From Deltaproteobacteria bacterium (GTDB taxonomy: Bacteria; Desulfobacterota; Desulfobacteria; Desulfobacterales; G020354645), in the NCBI GenBank assembly GCA_020354645.1, contig CP070652.1, positions 3,552,163 to 3,616,162 of the forward strand: DNA of 64,000 nt, given 5' to 3'. The position numbers were made by a program, and so were the translations under genes. Positions 8,889 to 17,539 of the stretch are shown one piece after another. The first letter of the stretch is position 1. Every line of letters begins with the position of its first letter. The notes under the pieces were generated by a model, which worked only from the letters and a program-made list of their open reading frames with translations, did no database searches and was not told where the DNA came from.

Positions 8889-10016
8889 ATGGCAAGATCG
8901 ACTATTATGATGATCGGAATCGGTGACCTGGGTGGGCATGTGCTTGAAATGCTGGTTCGAGCGCCAGGGTCTCGGCGCATTATTACTGCCGACACAAACG
9001 AAGATTGGGCCTACCGCAAGACAAATATTGCGGCTTTTGGGGCTGCTCAGTTGGGCTACTATCCGGAGTTGGAGTTTGTAAAAGTCGATCTTTACAATGT
9101 TGATCAAACCGCTGAGATTATCTCTCAATATAAACCGGAGGTAATATATAGTGCCGTGTCGCTTCAGTCCTGGTGGGTCATCAATACCTTACCCAAAGAG
9201 GTTTTTGAGAAGTTGGACATGGCTCGTTTTGGTCCCTGGCTGCCCATGCACCTGACGTTGGTTTATAAGCTTATGCAGGCGGTTAAACAAACAGGGCTTG
9301 ATGTCAAAGTAATCAATTCGGCCTTTCCGGATGCGACACACCCCGTTCTTGATAAGGTGGGTTTGGCACCTGCCATTGGAATCGGTAACGTGGCCAATCC
9401 GGTTCCTGCGATTCGAAGTTCGATTGCATACCGTCTGGCAAAACCGATGAAGGAAATAACAATTTTCTTTTTTGCCCAGCATTATGTGAGTCATTATTTG
9501 CCAAGATTCGGCACGGCAGGCGGGGCGCCGTATTTCTTGAAAGCTATCGTAGACGGTGAAGACATCACCGGGGAAGTAAACGTGGAAGAAGTGTTTGCAG
9601 ACATTCCGAATCGCTTCCGCCGTGCCGGCGGCCGTGACGGACAAATCCTAACGGCTTCTTCGGCTACGGGCACTGTTTTGGCTGTGGCAGATGATACCGG
9701 TGAGTTTATGCACGCTCCCGGGCCTTCGGGTTTACCCGGAGGGTATCCTGTGCGGGTTGACCGAAACGGAGGAAAAGTCATTCTCCCCAAAGGATTGGCA
9801 CTTGATGCGGCCATTCGTATTAATGAAGAAGGGCAGCGGTATGATGGAATTGATCGCATCGATCAGGATGGAACCGTCCACTATACTGAAAAGTCGGTTG
9901 CCATTATGAAAGAGATGCTGGATTATGATTGCAAACTGATGAAGCTGGAAGAGACAGAGGCGCAATCTGAAGAACTGGGGCGCAAATTCAAAAAATTTAC
10001 CGAAAAGTACCGTTAA
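8889..10016 (+). CDS. Rossmann-fold oxidoreductase, saccharopine dehydrogenase-like
   Basis: 375 residues. The N-terminus MARSTIMMIGIGDLGGHVLE is a classic dinucleotide-binding motif (GxGxxG). It is followed by an acidic second strand (ITADTNED) typical of NAD use. The middle contains a long catalytic domain with NSAFPDATHPVL and a C-terminal segment ending in a charged helix. Its overall look is that of saccharopine dehydrogenase or related NAD(P)-binding proteins, but the specific reaction cannot be named. The ATG at 8889 has a strong AAAGGAG site. It sits between a phosphotransferase and the QueG-like protein in the methylamine island. Confidence 0.7.
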   Translation: MARSTIMMIGIGDLGGHVLEMLVRAPGSRRIITADTNEDWAYRKTNIAAFGAAQLGYYPELEFVKVDLYNVDQTAEIISQYKPEVIYSAVSLQSWWVINTLPKEVFEKLDMARFGPWLPMHLTLVYKLMQAVKQTGLDVKVINSAFPDATHPVLDKVGLAPAIGIGNVANPVPAIRSSIAYRLAKPMKEITIFFFAQHYVSHYLPRFGTAGGAPYFLKAIVDGEDITGEVNVEEVFADIPNRFRRAGGRDGQILTASSATGTVLAVADDTGEFMHAPGPSGLPGGYPVRVDRNGGKVILPKGLALDAAIRINEEGQRYDGIDRIDQDGTVHYTEKSVAIMKEMLDYDCKLMKLEETEAQSEELGRKFKKFTEKYR

Positions 10017-10087
10017 TAGATCAGAGGGCAAAACAATTGTCACAATTTCTGAAAAAATCAGGCTTTCAATTTTGATAGAGGTTTTTA

Positions 10088-10870
10088 ATGGACAATGCCG
10101 ACATTGAAAAAATGATCAAGGATTTTATCTTTTCTTACCCAAAGTTGCATAGAGTTGAGACGCGCTGGCGTGAACCCATTGTCGGTTTTGTATCTGCCGA
10201 AGATCCCATGTTTGCTCAGTTTAAATCCATCATCCGAGCCACTCATGCCGCCCCCTCGGAATTACTGCCGGAAGCCAACAGTGTGGTGGCCTACTTTATT
10301 CCTTTTGCAAAAAACCTTCACAAAGAAAACTTTAAAATGAAACACTATGCCGCTCGAAGCTGGGCAGTTGCCTATGTCGAAACAAACCGACTTATTTCTA
10401 GAATCAATGAGCATCTTAAAAGCGAGCTGGAATCCCAGGGATACCGGATGGCGCTGATTCCGCCCACCCACAATTTCGATGAACAAAGCCTCATGAGCGA
10501 CTGGTCTCACCGGCATGTGGCCTATGCAGCCGGTATCGGTCGCTTTGGCAGCCACAATTTAATTATCACTGAAAAAGGCTGCTCCGGTCGCGTTGGAAGT
10601 TTCGTAACGGATTTGATGTTGGAGCCTTCCGCACGCTCTGAAAATGAACGCTGTCTCCATAAGGCCGGTTTTGACTGCCTCAAATGCGTTACACGATGTG
10701 AGTACGAGGCGCTGTATGCCGATCGATTCGATCGCCATGCGTGCTATCGTCAGCTGCTTATAAATGACAACTATTACGCGGATCTTGAACTTACCGATGT
10801 GTGCGGCAAATGCTCGGCGATGGTTCCCTGCAGCGTCATAAATCCCGTCAAAGCAAAAGGGGAAATCTGA
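10088..10870 (+). CDS. QueG-like 4Fe-4S protein (epoxyqueuosine reductase-related)
   Basis: 260 residues. The central part YAAGIGRFGSHNLIITEKGC matches the core of epoxyqueuosine reductase and related corrinoid-binding reductases. Two cysteine groups follow: C-x7-C-x2-C-x3-C (in CLHKAGFDCLKCVTRCEYEA) and C-x2-C-x5-C (CGKCSAMVPC), consistent with two Fe-S clusters. It is shorter than QueG (about 350-380 residues) and lacks the HEAT-like C-terminus. Lying beside two MttB homologues, it could be a reductase or activator for a corrinoid protein rather than a tRNA enzyme. That role is inference. Confidence 0.7.
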   Translation: MDNADIEKMIKDFIFSYPKLHRVETRWREPIVGFVSAEDPMFAQFKSIIRATHAAPSELLPEANSVVAYFIPFAKNLHKENFKMKHYAARSWAVAYVETNRLISRINEHLKSELESQGYRMALIPPTHNFDEQSLMSDWSHRHVAYAAGIGRFGSHNLIITEKGCSGRVGSFVTDLMLEPSARSENERCLHKAGFDCLKCVTRCEYEALYADRFDRHACYRQLLINDNYYADLELTDVCGKCSAMVPCSVINPVKAKGEI

Positions 10871-11176
10871 AAAGGGATAAATGCTTATTGAAGAATTTGT
10901 CATGTCAATTAAATGTAAGTTTGAGCGTTACTGTCAGTGGTTTTATTCCGCACAATATACCAACGGGATGTTGCCCAAATATTTTTGAGCGGTCATTAAA
11001 ACGTTTTTGAATTTATGAGGCTCCCCGCCCTTAGGGGGGGGCTTCCCGGAAAGGAAACTATCTATTTCAGATAGCTTCCTTGAACCCCGCCCGTTATGCG
11101 GGAAGCTTCAATGAACGGCGTTACTGCTGAAACATGAATTCGGCACCAGGGATAGGGTTGAAAGGAGGCTGTTCAA
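10871..11176. other. Intergenic region with nested inverted repeat upstream of second mttB-like gene
   Basis: No gene is recognised. The stretch contains a GC-rich nested palindrome (11041-11106) after a run of GGGGGGGG. The ribosome binding site AAAGGAGG of the next gene lies at its right end. Confidence 0.5.
11041..11106. repeat. Nested hairpin, 66 bp
   Basis: The outer arms GCTTCCCG (11041-11048) and CGGGAAGC (11099-11106) pair exactly. Inside, AAGGAAACTATCT (11051-11063) pairs with AGATAGCTTCCTT (11069-11081) with a single A-C mismatch. It has no downstream T-run, so it is more likely a mobile palindrome or leader structure than a terminator. Confidence 0.6.
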
Positions 11177-12607
11177 ATGAACCATCTTGACTTGAACTTT
11201 AAACCCAAGGTGAAGGTGATCGATGAGCGCCAGATCGAACAAATTCACATGGCTAGCCTGGAGGTGCTCGAAAGAACAGGTGTCCGGTTTCACCACCCCA
11301 AGGCCTTAGAGGTGCTGCACGGTGCCGGTGCGCGGGTGGACGGTGACCGGGTCCGTATTCCGGCCTGGCTGGTCGAAGATTCAATCCGTCAAGCCCCCAA
11401 GCGGATCGTCCTGGGCAATCGTGATGGCACGCGTTCGGTTGTTCTTGAGGGAGACAAATCCTGGTTTGGACCCAGCTTGGATTGCATCGACTACCTTGAT
11501 CCGGTTACCGAAGAGCGGCGTCCTTTCACCGGAGACGATTGCCGGGTGACTGCAACGATTGCTGATGTCTCGCCGAATTTTACCTGGGTGATGACCATCG
11601 GGATGGCTGCCGATGCACCGGCAGATATCGCCGATCGCGTGATCGCCCGGCAAGTTTTGACATACTGTGAAAAGCCTTTTGTGTTTTGTTGTAAAGATGT
11701 CAACAGCGCACGGGATATTTATGAGATGGCCCTTCTCATCGGTGGGGGAGAGGAGAATTTTAAACAGACCCCTACGCTGGTTCACTATTCAGAGCCAATT
11801 TCACCATTGTCGTATTTCGGACCGGCGGTTGAAAAGATTATCTTTTGTGCCGAAACGGGGATTCCGGTAATTAATTTTCCGGCTCCCCAGGCAGGAGGCA
11901 CCTCTCCGGCGACATTTGCGGGTACGATTGTCCAGGGAAGCGCAGAATCGCTCAGTGGACTGGTGCTTGCCCAACTGATCCGGCCGGGAGCTCCTTTTAT
12001 CTATGGCGCTTTTACAACTATCATGGACATGAAGACGACAATATTCTCATACGGCGCACCGGAAATGAGCCTGATGGTGGCTGCCGTATCCCAAATGGCC
12101 CAGTATTACAAGCTGCCCTTCTTCGGTACTGCCGGTTGCACCGATGCAAAGTTTCCGGATCCTCAGGCCGCCGCTGAGGTGGCATTTTCTTGCTTGAGCT
12201 CAGCCCTTGTCGGCGCCAATCTTATTCATGATGCCGGCAGCTGGATCGACCATGGATCTCTCGTTTCACCTGCGTTCATGGTGCTCGTCAACGAGGTGCT
12301 CGAGATGGTCAAGCAATACATGCGCGGTATTCCCGTAAATGAAGAAACCCTGGCGCTTGAATTGATTGATCGCGTTGGGCCCGGCGGCCACTATCTGGAC
12401 GAGGATCACACCATGAAGCATTTCCGTGATGTGTGGTATTCAAAATTATTTGATCGCACGATTTATGACGTGTGGCAGCAACAGGGGGCTAAAAGGTTCG
12501 AGGAGCGTCTCCGGGAAAAGACCCTGGAAGCCATGGACCACAAACCGGCTGCGCTGTCCCCTGAAATCATCAAAGAGCTGGACAATATGGCGAAGGATTG
12601 GGAATAG
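11177..12607 (+). CDS. Second MttB-family methyltransferase, non-pyrrolysine
   Basis: 476 residues, a paralogue of the protein at 4553. It shares GMAADAP, LVHYSEPISPLSYFG, a near-identical TTIMDMKTTIFSYGAPE block and GPGGHYLDEDHT. ATG with GGAGG 8 nt upstream. It has no in-frame UAG, so it is of the MtgB-like type. The two paralogues in one island suggest either successive removal of two methyl groups or two related substrates. It is convergent with the oxidase pair downstream. The corrinoid partner and the methylcorrinoid:THF methyltransferase must be encoded elsewhere. Confidence 0.9.
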   Translation: MNHLDLNFKPKVKVIDERQIEQIHMASLEVLERTGVRFHHPKALEVLHGAGARVDGDRVRIPAWLVEDSIRQAPKRIVLGNRDGTRSVVLEGDKSWFGPSLDCIDYLDPVTEERRPFTGDDCRVTATIADVSPNFTWVMTIGMAADAPADIADRVIARQVLTYCEKPFVFCCKDVNSARDIYEMALLIGGGEENFKQTPTLVHYSEPISPLSYFGPAVEKIIFCAETGIPVINFPAPQAGGTSPATFAGTIVQGSAESLSGLVLAQLIRPGAPFIYGAFTTIMDMKTTIFSYGAPEMSLMVAAVSQMAQYYKLPFFGTAGCTDAKFPDPQAAAEVAFSCLSSALVGANLIHDAGSWIDHGSLVSPAFMVLVNEVLEMVKQYMRGIPVNEETLALELIDRVGPGGHYLDEDHTMKHFRDVWYSKLFDRTIYDVWQQQGAKRFEERLREKTLEAMDHKPAALSPEIIKELDNMAKDWE

Positions 12608-12667
12608 ACTGCCTGTCGAGACGGTCTTAGAAGCTAGTATTGGGAACCGTTTTAGGGTTGGATAGGT

Positions 12668-13822
12668 CTATTTGAGGGCTTCCATTACGCAGCTCAGATC
12701 CCTATAAAGCGAAAATTTGTCAATGACCATCTTGTCCTGCTTGGTGCAGGTATCGGTGACCATTCGCGCAACGACCTCGCCCATTCCCGGACCCAACATG
12801 AAACCCTGCCCGCACATACCGGCCACATGCAGCAAACCTTTAACATCCCGGTTCCAACCGACTAGTGGATAGCCATCGCTTGTCATGGGGTACAACCCTC
12901 TCCATACTCGCCGCACGCGAAGGTTTTTAAGGCGGGGTAAAATACGGGCCATTCTGGCGCAGACCTGAGGGAGGAAGACAGAGGTTTCGCGGTAGTCATT
13001 GCCGATGATTGGGGGGTGAGGTGTGATACAGAATATTACTTGTCCATGCTTGTTTTGATAGAAATAATAGTTCTTGGAACCCGGTCCCGGTCGAAGATCC
13101 ACCACCATGGTCGAGCAAAACCGCTGCACCGGTTCAGTTATTGCAGCTTCATGGGATTCCGGGGTCACTGCAATACTGCAACCGATCGAGCGGGAAAGTT
13201 CCCCAGAGCCGGCACCGGCTGCATCGATCACCACAGGTGCCGAGTAAGTATCGACAGGCGTCATTACACCGGATACTGCTCCACCTGTTTGGATGATTTT
13301 TGTAACCTCTGTCTTGAATTTGAACTCAACGCCGTTTTTTTTAGCCTGCCGGTAGAACGCATTGATGGCGAGGAGGGGAGATGCGGACCCGTCATCCGGA
13401 GAAAAGGTGCCCCCGATCAGGCCCTCTGGATTTATTCCCTGAACCACTTCTTGTATCTTTTTAGGACTTACAAAGTCGATATTTAGTCCATATTTTTTCT
13501 GCATTGGTAAAAAAGACTTGAGCAGCTTTTCTTCCGTTTGACGATAAACCGGAAATGTATACCCACCTTTTAACCACTCAATATCATCCCCGAACTTTTC
13601 CTCCCAAGTAGCGAAGATTTCAAGGGATCTGAGACAGACGATTATCTTGGCCGAATCAGAATGGGTTGCCCGGATACCCCCAATGGCGTGCTTATTCTCA
13701 CCCTGGCCGGGAGAAGGTCTTTTGTCTACAACTAGGATTTTTAGCTTTTTTTGGCCGAGTGCCCAGGCTGTTGGAACTCCGATGGAACCGGCCCCTGCGA
13801 TGATGACATCATAATTACGCAT
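12668..13822 (-). CDS. FAD-dependent amine/amino-acid dehydrogenase, beta subunit (sarcosine oxidase/opine oxidase-like)
   Basis: 384-residue DAO-family flavoprotein. The N-terminal FAD motif is YDVIIAGAGSIGVPTAWALG, and the C-terminal flavin motif is MTSDGYPLVGWNRDVKGLLHVAGMCGQGFMLGPGMGE. Such proteins oxidise secondary or N-methyl amino acids such as sarcosine, proline or opines at the CH-N bond. The ATG at 13822 has GGAGGTGAT upstream and overlaps the stop of the alpha gene by 8 bp, so the two are translationally coupled. A start 5 codons further up is possible but poorer. It probably acts on the secondary amine left after demethylation by the MttB-like enzymes (inference). Confidence 0.87.
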   Translation of the reverse strand: MRNYDVIIAGAGSIGVPTAWALGQKKLKILVVDKRPSPGQGENKHAIGGIRATHSDSAKIIVCLRSLEIFATWEEKFGDDIEWLKGGYTFPVYRQTEEKLLKSFLPMQKKYGLNIDFVSPKKIQEVVQGINPEGLIGGTFSPDDGSASPLLAINAFYRQAKKNGVEFKFKTEVTKIIQTGGAVSGVMTPVDTYSAPVVIDAAGAGSGELSRSIGCSIAVTPESHEAAITEPVQRFCSTMVVDLRPGPGSKNYYFYQNKHGQVIFCITPHPPIIGNDYRETSVFLPQVCARMARILPRLKNLRVRRVWRGLYPMTSDGYPLVGWNRDVKGLLHVAGMCGQGFMLGPGMGEVVARMVTDTCTKQDKMVIDKFSLYRDLSCVMEALK

Positions 13823-15902
13823 TGATATCACCTCCATCGATGCCGGCTAGGTATCCGATAGGAACCTCAACAAAAAGAGGCCGATCGATCCTGTCTGTCA
13901 CATCCCCGAGATCAATTCCCTCCTCTTGAAATATCCGCCATATCATCGGCCGACAGGTTTTTGAGCCGCAAGCACCCATACCGGCCCTATTCAATGCCTT
14001 TAGCTGGTTCATGTCGCGGATGCCGTCACGGATGGCTTTGCGGATCTCACCCGCATTCACCCTCTCGCAACGGCATACGATTGCTTCGTTGGGAAGAGGT
14101 TCTTTTTCATATATGGTGGAGGGTTCAATCTGTTTCTCTTGGTACCAGATGCCGGCAGCCCGCTTGGCTAATTTTTTTTCCATCTTAACCTGAACCAAAA
14201 TTGTTCCCGGGTATTTCTTTCTGGATCTTATTTTTTCAACCATAAAACGGCCTAGTATGGCCCCATCTTTATCGGTAATTGCCACACGTTGGCCTTCTGC
14301 AACCTTTTCACGCCGAACCTCATAGGGTAAGGTCACGGTAGGAAACTCTTTATCCTTTCTATAATCTACAAGTGTAATGGCAAGCCCTGGGCAGATAGCA
14401 ACGCAATTTAGGCATCCGGTGCATTCTTTTTGATCGTCCTGATAGGGGAGACCAGTGATCGTATCATCTTCGGTATGGATGGCCCCGATGGGGCAGGCCG
14501 AAGTGCAGGGATTGCATGGTACTTCCTGGTAGCAATGAAAAACTGGGAACACACCATCCTCAGCATACGGTTTCGTTATGTCTCGTGAAGTACCGGGTTT
14601 GGATTTCAAAATTGTGGCCTTCTCATTCCACTCGGCAGGAATTTCGCCTATGGCCATTCCAAGCGCCCTAGCAATCTTGAAGCTCTCAATTTTTCCTGTG
14701 AACATAGCAGCAGAAGCCTCAGCGATTTCCTGAGCATCACCGGCTGCGAATACATCCATTCCCCACTCTTTTGCTTTCAGATAAAATTCGTTTACTTCAG
14801 CGAGGCCTACCGCGATTAAGACCGTATCCACCGGGTAGGATTTTTCAGTTCCCGGTATGGGTTTCCAATCTTTGTCCAGTTTGGCAATAGTGGCTGATTT
14901 CACCTTCTCCGTTCCGTGAGCAGCCAAAATGGTATGGCTTGTGTATATAGGGACTCCCAGTCGTATGAGTTTGTCAGCATGAACCTTATACCCGCTGATC
15001 TCTGGCAGGGCTTCAATCAGGGCAGCTACCTCAATACCTGCTTGAATGGCATGGTAGCCACTAATAAGCCCGACGTTACCCCCCCCAACGATAATTACCC
15101 GTTCACAAGATTTAACCAGATCTCGGTTTACAAGGGTCTGGAAAGCACCTGCACCGTATACCCCAGGCAGGGTATTACCGGGGAAAGAAAGCATCTTTTC
15201 CCTTGCTCCTGTTGCAACCAAAAGTTTGCGGGGTCGAATCAGTCTATAACTGTTTTCTTTTACAACACCCACTATGCCATCCGAAAACACGCCCACTGCT
15301 GTGCTGTTAAGCCAGATATCAATCGATTCGAGTTTCCGCAATTCCTCTTCAAGGATGTTTGCAATCTCAAATCCGCGAGTGCCTGCATAAGAATCCTCTA
15401 TCGAGCCGAAAAATTTGTGAGTCTGAAGAACCAGTTTTCCTCCCAACCGGTCTTTATCATCTACCAGGATTGTTTTAATTCCCAGTTTGCCGAGTTCGAT
15501 AGCCGCGGACAGGCCTGCAGGCCCTCCACCTAAAATCATGACATCGATATCTTTAGTAGGAATCGTTGAAATCGGAACGGGTTTATCGGCGTGCGGCAAG
15601 CTAGGAAGTCCTTCAACGCTTTGAACATTCATTCCATCCCGAAGGGGTGTCATACAAGATTTGACGGGGAGTCCGTGGGCTGTAACCAGACACTGGGAGC
15701 ACTGCCCATTGGCGCAGAATATGCCCTGGGGGCTGTTGTCCTTAGGATGGTGACCGAAAATTTGGATGCCATTGGCGATCAAAGCAGCAGAAATCATTTC
15801 GCCTTCATAGCCAAACAGCGATTTGCCATTCCACTTAAAAGTCACCTTTTTTTTCTTTGGTACTTCGAGGATTGGATGTTTGGTAATTCGGTGTCCAATC
15901 AT
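13815..15902 (-). CDS. Iron-sulfur flavoprotein alpha subunit (sarcosine oxidase alpha/opine oxidase OoxA/HcnB-like)
   Basis: 695 residues with a composite architecture. An N-terminal 2Fe-2S ferredoxin-like domain (CANGQCSQC plus SCMTP, residues about 60-85) is followed by a pyridine-nucleotide-disulfide oxidoreductase fold (MILGGGPAGLSAAIELG and VGGGNVGLISGYHA). Next come two 4Fe-4S motifs (CNPCTSACP and CTGCLNCVAICP), and last a BFD-like 2Fe-2S domain (CRCERVNAGE then CGSKTCRP). It passes electrons from the beta flavoprotein onward. The added ferredoxin motifs point to ferredoxin or membrane acceptors rather than O2, as expected in an anaerobe. A palindromic operator lies about 52 bp upstream of the start. 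Confidence 0.88.
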   Translation of the reverse strand: MIGHRITKHPILEVPKKKKVTFKWNGKSLFGYEGEMISAALIANGIQIFGHHPKDNSPQGIFCANGQCSQCLVTAHGLPVKSCMTPLRDGMNVQSVEGLPSLPHADKPVPISTIPTKDIDVMILGGGPAGLSAAIELGKLGIKTILVDDKDRLGGKLVLQTHKFFGSIEDSYAGTRGFEIANILEEELRKLESIDIWLNSTAVGVFSDGIVGVVKENSYRLIRPRKLLVATGAREKMLSFPGNTLPGVYGAGAFQTLVNRDLVKSCERVIIVGGGNVGLISGYHAIQAGIEVAALIEALPEISGYKVHADKLIRLGVPIYTSHTILAAHGTEKVKSATIAKLDKDWKPIPGTEKSYPVDTVLIAVGLAEVNEFYLKAKEWGMDVFAAGDAQEIAEASAAMFTGKIESFKIARALGMAIGEIPAEWNEKATILKSKPGTSRDITKPYAEDGVFPVFHCYQEVPCNPCTSACPIGAIHTEDDTITGLPYQDDQKECTGCLNCVAICPGLAITLVDYRKDKEFPTVTLPYEVRREKVAEGQRVAITDKDGAILGRFMVEKIRSRKKYPGTILVQVKMEKKLAKRAAGIWYQEKQIEPSTIYEKEPLPNEAIVCRCERVNAGEIRKAIRDGIRDMNQLKALNRAGMGACGSKTCRPMIWRIFQEEGIDLGDVTDRIDRPLFVEVPIGYLAGIDGGDINA

Positions 15903-15953
15903 GTAGATTCGTCGTTCAATTATGATGTATTGAAGTGTAAACGTTATATGTTC

Positions 15954-15970
15954 AAATGGTTAAACCATTT
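15954..15970. promoter_or_regulatory. Palindromic operator upstream of the oxidase operon, probable GntR/FadR-family site
   Basis: AAATGGTTAAACCATTT is a perfect palindrome around a 3-bp TAA centre and fits the TGGT-N3-ACCA consensus of FadR-type regulators. On the minus strand a TTGACA box (15995-15990) is followed after 17 nt by TTAAAT, which overlaps the operator edge. Binding would block the promoter of the alpha gene. Confidence 0.75.
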
Positions 15971-16088
15971 AAACAGACATTTATCATATTGTCAATTTAA
16001 ATCTTATCGGCCTAAAATTCTATTCAAGCCTCTCAGCGCAGTCTTCCATCAGGAACCAACCAGCTGAACCATATAAGATCTTATGGTG

Positions 16089-16414
16089 GCTAATACCTCA
16101 ATTGTGCATAAACAAAATGAAGAGTGAATTATAACCATTTAGTATCACGAGATATCCGAAATATTTAAACACCTCACTGTAAAACAAAGATAGCAGAATG
16201 ATAGTTGTCTTATTCATTTCTTCATTTTGTTTACCCTTCGGGAAAACCGATGATACCCCATAGCCTTCGGCTTGACTCCTGCGGTGTCTTCGTTGCCAAG
16301 GGTTCGCAGTAGTTTACTACGACTTGACTTCGGCTGAGCTCAGTCGAAACCCACCCCTGGACGCCTTGGATCTGGGGCATCCTCGACTTTTGCACAATTA
16401 AGGTAATAGTTAGC
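16089..16414. repeat. Nested inverted-repeat block
   Basis: The outer arms GCTAATACCTCAATTGTGCA (from about 16089) and TGCACAATTAAGGT followed by AATAGTTAGC (to about 16414) pair imperfectly. Inside, AAACAAAATGAAGA (near 16112) pairs exactly with TCTTCATTTTGTTT (near 16219). Further in, CGATGATACCCC faces GGGGCATCCTCG. The palindrome-like TTCGGCTGAGCTCAGTCGAA (16329-16348) lies inside. This suggests one or more non-autonomous elements inserted between the two operators. Confidence 0.5.
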
Positions 16415-16459
16415 GGTTCTTAAGGTCAAACTTTATCTTGACATTTTATGGATATTAAT

Positions 16460-16476
16460 TAATGGTTAAACCATTA
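16460..16476. promoter_or_regulatory. Palindromic operator upstream of the GntR gene
   Basis: TAATGGTTAAACCATTA is a perfect 17-bp palindrome with the same 15-bp core as the site at 15954-15970. A TTGACA box at 16438-16443 lies 16 nt before it, so the operator covers the expected -10 position. This points to autoregulation by the product of the next gene. Confidence 0.75.
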
Positions 16477-16633
16477 TATAAATAATATACTTGTATTACA
16501 GGTTGAGAAATCTACCAGCGCGTATTGCGGTATTGAAAAGCAGTCCAAAATGCAATGCGTGGATGTTGGATTTCAAACTGAATGCCGGACAGATGACAAT
16601 GGCTAAAACCATTCAAATCAGCAGGTGAATTTT

Positions 16634-17368
16634 ATGTTTCGCACAGCCTCTCAAAACAGAGTTTTTCAGGATGTTGTTAACCAGATTCAAGAGGCCATCC
16701 TAGAGGGAAAGCTCGAAACCGGAGACATCCTCCCTTCTGAAAGGGAGCTCAAGGAGATGTTTAATATCAGCCGGGGTACCTTGCGAGAAGCGCTGCGTGT
16801 TCTCGAGCAAAAAGGTCTGATTGAAATCAAGCTGGGTGTTGGCGGTGGATCCGTAGTCAAGGCTTTGAATACTGAGAAGATTAGCGAGAGTTTGGCTCTT
16901 TTGATTCGGACTCAGAAAGTTTCGTTAAACCATCTCGCTGAATTCCGGGAAGGAATCGAGGGGATTATAACGGCTCAGGCGGCTGAAAGGGCCAAAAAAA
17001 CTGATATTCAGGTGTTGAAAGAACTCTTGGAAGAAGCGCGCGCATGCATTGAGATGGGGAGCTCTCACAGGGACACCTTTATTGATATTGACAAACAGAT
17101 TCACCTGACCCTTGCAAAAATAACCGGTAATCCCATTTATCAATTCCTTATGTATTCGGTTCATGAGAATATCCATCGCTATTACGATAGGTATCTATCC
17201 ATGGAGGAACGTGAATTGAACGAAAATTACCAAGACCTTTGCGATATTGTAAACGCAGTGGAACAAGGACATGTGGACGAGGCCTGCTTATTGGCGCAAA
17301 ACCACGTTCACCGCTTCAACCGTTACATGAAAAATAGAGCACGGCAACAGCAAAAAGGGACCAGTTAA
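16634..17368 (+). CDS. GntR-family transcriptional regulator, FadR/FCD subfamily
   Basis: 244 residues. The N-terminal winged helix reads ILPSERELKEMFNISRGTLR followed by EALRVLEQKGLIEI. The C-terminal all-helical FCD domain carries candidate metal/ligand residues in DIDKQIHLTLAKITGN, HENIHR and HVHRFNRYM. Such regulators usually release DNA when they bind a carboxylate metabolite. The ATG at 16634 (AGGTG upstream) is preferred to a GTG 9 bp earlier. Matching palindromes at its own promoter and at the oxidase promoter make it the likely local repressor of N-methyl amino acid oxidation. Confidence 0.88.
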   Translation: MFRTASQNRVFQDVVNQIQEAILEGKLETGDILPSERELKEMFNISRGTLREALRVLEQKGLIEIKLGVGGGSVVKALNTEKISESLALLIRTQKVSLNHLAEFREGIEGIITAQAAERAKKTDIQVLKELLEEARACIEMGSSHRDTFIDIDKQIHLTLAKITGNPIYQFLMYSVHENIHRYYDRYLSMEERELNENYQDLCDIVNAVEQGHVDEACLLAQNHVHRFNRYMKNRARQQQKGTS

Positions 17369-17539
17369 TATGCACGCCCTTAACCGTCCTCAAACCTTCC
17401 CAACGCATTCGCTTAGTTTTAACCGCTATCTTCATCCCTTTTATTGACTGATTTTATAATGGAGGAATATCGGGGCCTGTAAATTATTTATGAGGCATTT
17501 ACGCGCACCCTGGACCAGAAAGTGTTTAAAAAAAAGGAA

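Larger units (their letters stand above)
15903..16633. other. 730-bp intergenic region between divergent oxidase operon and GntR gene
   Basis: Contains two copies of a perfect operator palindrome (15954-15970 and 16460-16476), a degenerate half site ACCATT near 16607, and a complex inverted-repeat block (16089-16414). No convincing gene is seen; a 158-codon open frame crossing its left part is mostly antisense to the oxidase gene. Confidence 0.6.

Noticed and set aside
4553-12607. Pyrrolysine-containing MttB
   Set aside because: Both mttB-like frames are open over the full family length without an in-frame UAG, so no pyrrolysine is needed.
14916-15533. 205-codon open frame antisense to the oxidase alpha gene
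   Set aside because: Composition is unlike a protein-coding gene and the opposite strand encodes conserved FAD motifs.
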